Shown here one piece after another: positions 63,091 to 64,000 of a stretch of DNA of 64,000 nt. The stretch is from the NCBI GenBank assembly GCA_020633325.1, contig JACKDX010000002.1, positions 310,001 through 374,000 of the forward strand, in the 5' to 3' direction. A program made the translations under genes and the position numbers. This stretch comes from Myxococcales bacterium. Its GTDB lineage: Bacteria; Myxococcota_A; Polyangia; Polyangiales; GCA-016699535. The first letter of the stretch is position 1. Every line of letters begins with the position of its first letter. The notes under the pieces were generated by a model. That model was not told the origin of the DNA. It saw nothing but the letters and a program-made list of their open reading frames with translations, and did no database searches.

Positions 63091-63956
63091 CTTACACGGC
63101 TGTACTGATCCAAGCATTGGCGGTCACAGGTGGCTTAGGGATCATCGTGGCCATGTCGGTGGCCATTTACTGCCTGGCCGCAGATCCCACGAGCGCTCCT
63201 CGCTCGTGGTGGGCCAAGTATGTGGCTCGGCTTCAGCTGCTTTTTAAGTCGATGCATGACCCGCGGGATGCGCGACAAGTGGCAAGACTGCAGCTGGGCC
63301 TATGTCTCGGGATCACCCTTTATGCGCTTTATACGACGGACCTCTATCTGGGCGGCTTAGTTCTAGCAATTTTGTGGGTCCCCTGGCTCGTCTTGCAACA
63401 GCGCCATCACAAGCGACTCGAAGTCATCGAGGATCAGCTTGAGGGTTGGCTTCTGAGCCTGGCCAATGGTCTAAAAGCCGCGCCTTCCATCGGCGACGCC
63501 ATTGAGGCGAGCATCGGCATGGTACAGCTCCCCCTGCGCGCGGAGCTTGAGGTGTGTGTCAAGGAAATGAAACTAGGCACGCCCGTGGATCAGGCGGTGA
63601 TGAACTTGGCGCGGCGTGTCGATAGCAGCATGGTGACGACGGCGATTACCGCGATACTGATTGGGCGACAGACGGGTGGTGATCTTTCCGTGATTCTGGA
63701 GCGAACCGCGGCAACGCTTCGTGAAATGCGCCGTCTTGAGGGCGTAGTGCGTGCGAAAACCGCAGAAGGACGCAACCAGGCCTATGTGCTGGCGGCGATG
63801 CCGTTTGTGCTGTTGGGCATTATTCATAGTTTTGATGCCGCGTGGTTCAATCCCCTGCTCGATTCCATACTCGGCTACCTTGTGGTTGCAATTGCGCTTA
63901 CGGCCTGGCTGTCCGGCATCGTATGGGCGAGAAAAATCATGTCGGTGGATATCTGA
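63087..63956 (+). CDS. tadB: Tad inner-membrane platform protein TadB
   Basis: 289 residues, type II secretion F-domain family. Helices flank the conserved GLKAAPSIGDAIEAS and ILIGRQTGGDLSVILERTAATLREMRRLEG stretch. It forms the inner-membrane base that the ATPase acts on. It overlaps cpaF by four bases (ATGA). Confidence 0.9.
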   Translation: MTYTAVLIQALAVTGGLGIIVAMSVAIYCLAADPTSAPRSWWAKYVARLQLLFKSMHDPRDARQVARLQLGLCLGITLYALYTTDLYLGGLVLAILWVPWLVLQQRHHKRLEVIEDQLEGWLLSLANGLKAAPSIGDAIEASIGMVQLPLRAELEVCVKEMKLGTPVDQAVMNLARRVDSSMVTTAITAILIGRQTGGDLSVILERTAATLREMRRLEGVVRAKTAEGRNQAYVLAAMPFVLLGIIHSFDAAWFNPLLDSILGYLVVAIALTAWLSGIVWARKIMSVDI

Positions 63957-64000
63957 TGCGCTGGGAACCTATACTGCTGCAAATTGTAAACTATCTTGGG
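63956..64000 (+). CDS. tadC: start of TadC (cut by window edge)
   Basis: The ATG overlaps the tadB stop (TGATG). Fifteen residues are visible, opening with MRWEPILLQIV. The position and coupling are as expected for the second platform protein of the Tad locus; the sequence alone is too short to prove it. Confidence 0.6.
   Translation, partial: MRWEPILLQIVNYLG

Overview
The window is a moderately GC-rich, gene-dense bacterial chromosome segment, most likely from a myxobacterium-like member of Myxococcota. The best evidence is a secreted Cys-rich protein ending in a MYXO-CTERM-like tail (GC motif, one membrane helix, RRRR). It also carries a myxobacterial Cys-rich (DUF4215-like) repeat. Supporting signs are many lipoproteins, giant TPR proteins, thrombospondin type-3 (TSP3) repeats, FHA modules and frequent TTG/GTG starts. 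I saw no phage, IS element, integrase or CRISPR array.

Left part (1-16.4 kb). A tight arginine operon argB-argD-argF continues through a J-domain/TPR co-chaperone gene and dnaK into argG, so an Hsp70 pair lies inside an amino-acid operon. A CorC-type CBS membrane protein follows. Next come a phosphoesterase with altered metal motifs, a 1565-residue TPR protein, a DUF2203 protein, pdxH and a cold-shock gene with a long leader.

Middle part (16.4-31.2 kb). This holds a UPF0182 membrane protein, panD and tRNA-Leu(UAA). A minus-strand operon (vWA lipoprotein, PDZ protein, KdsC-like HAD phosphatase, anmK, PfkB kinase) looks like peptidoglycan-sugar recycling. An FHA-TM-TPR protein, an OmpA/TSP3 porin-like protein, a sodium symporter and an exported SRPBCC protein follow.

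The 31.2-39.3 kb region is the most unusual. After a GH15 glycosidase come a haem-oxygenase-fold iron enzyme, a MauG-like di-haem peroxidase, a Tat-exported phosphoesterase, a SoxA-like cytochrome lipoprotein and a lipoprotein carrying a SAM-methyltransferase domain. This could be an envelope redox or maturation system.

Right part (39.3-57.4 kb). This holds the MYXO-CTERM protein and an operon with a CX4CH lipoprotein, a duplicated-domain outer-membrane barrel and a 5'-nucleotidase. DUF502, a zinc peptidase, an alpha/beta hydrolase and an MFS transporter follow. A five-gene minus operon then runs pseudo-rhomboid, lipoprotein, beta-propeller lipoprotein, RNase R and pyrimidine-nucleoside phosphorylase. 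A divergent hsp20 gene has a sigma-32-like promoter.

End (57.4-64 kb). A non-coding stretch and an FAD oxidoreductase lead into a Tad/Flp pilus locus (flp, cpaB, cpaC, FHA-cpaF, tadB, start of tadC) cut by the window edge.

All functional names come from reading motifs by eye; no database search was run.
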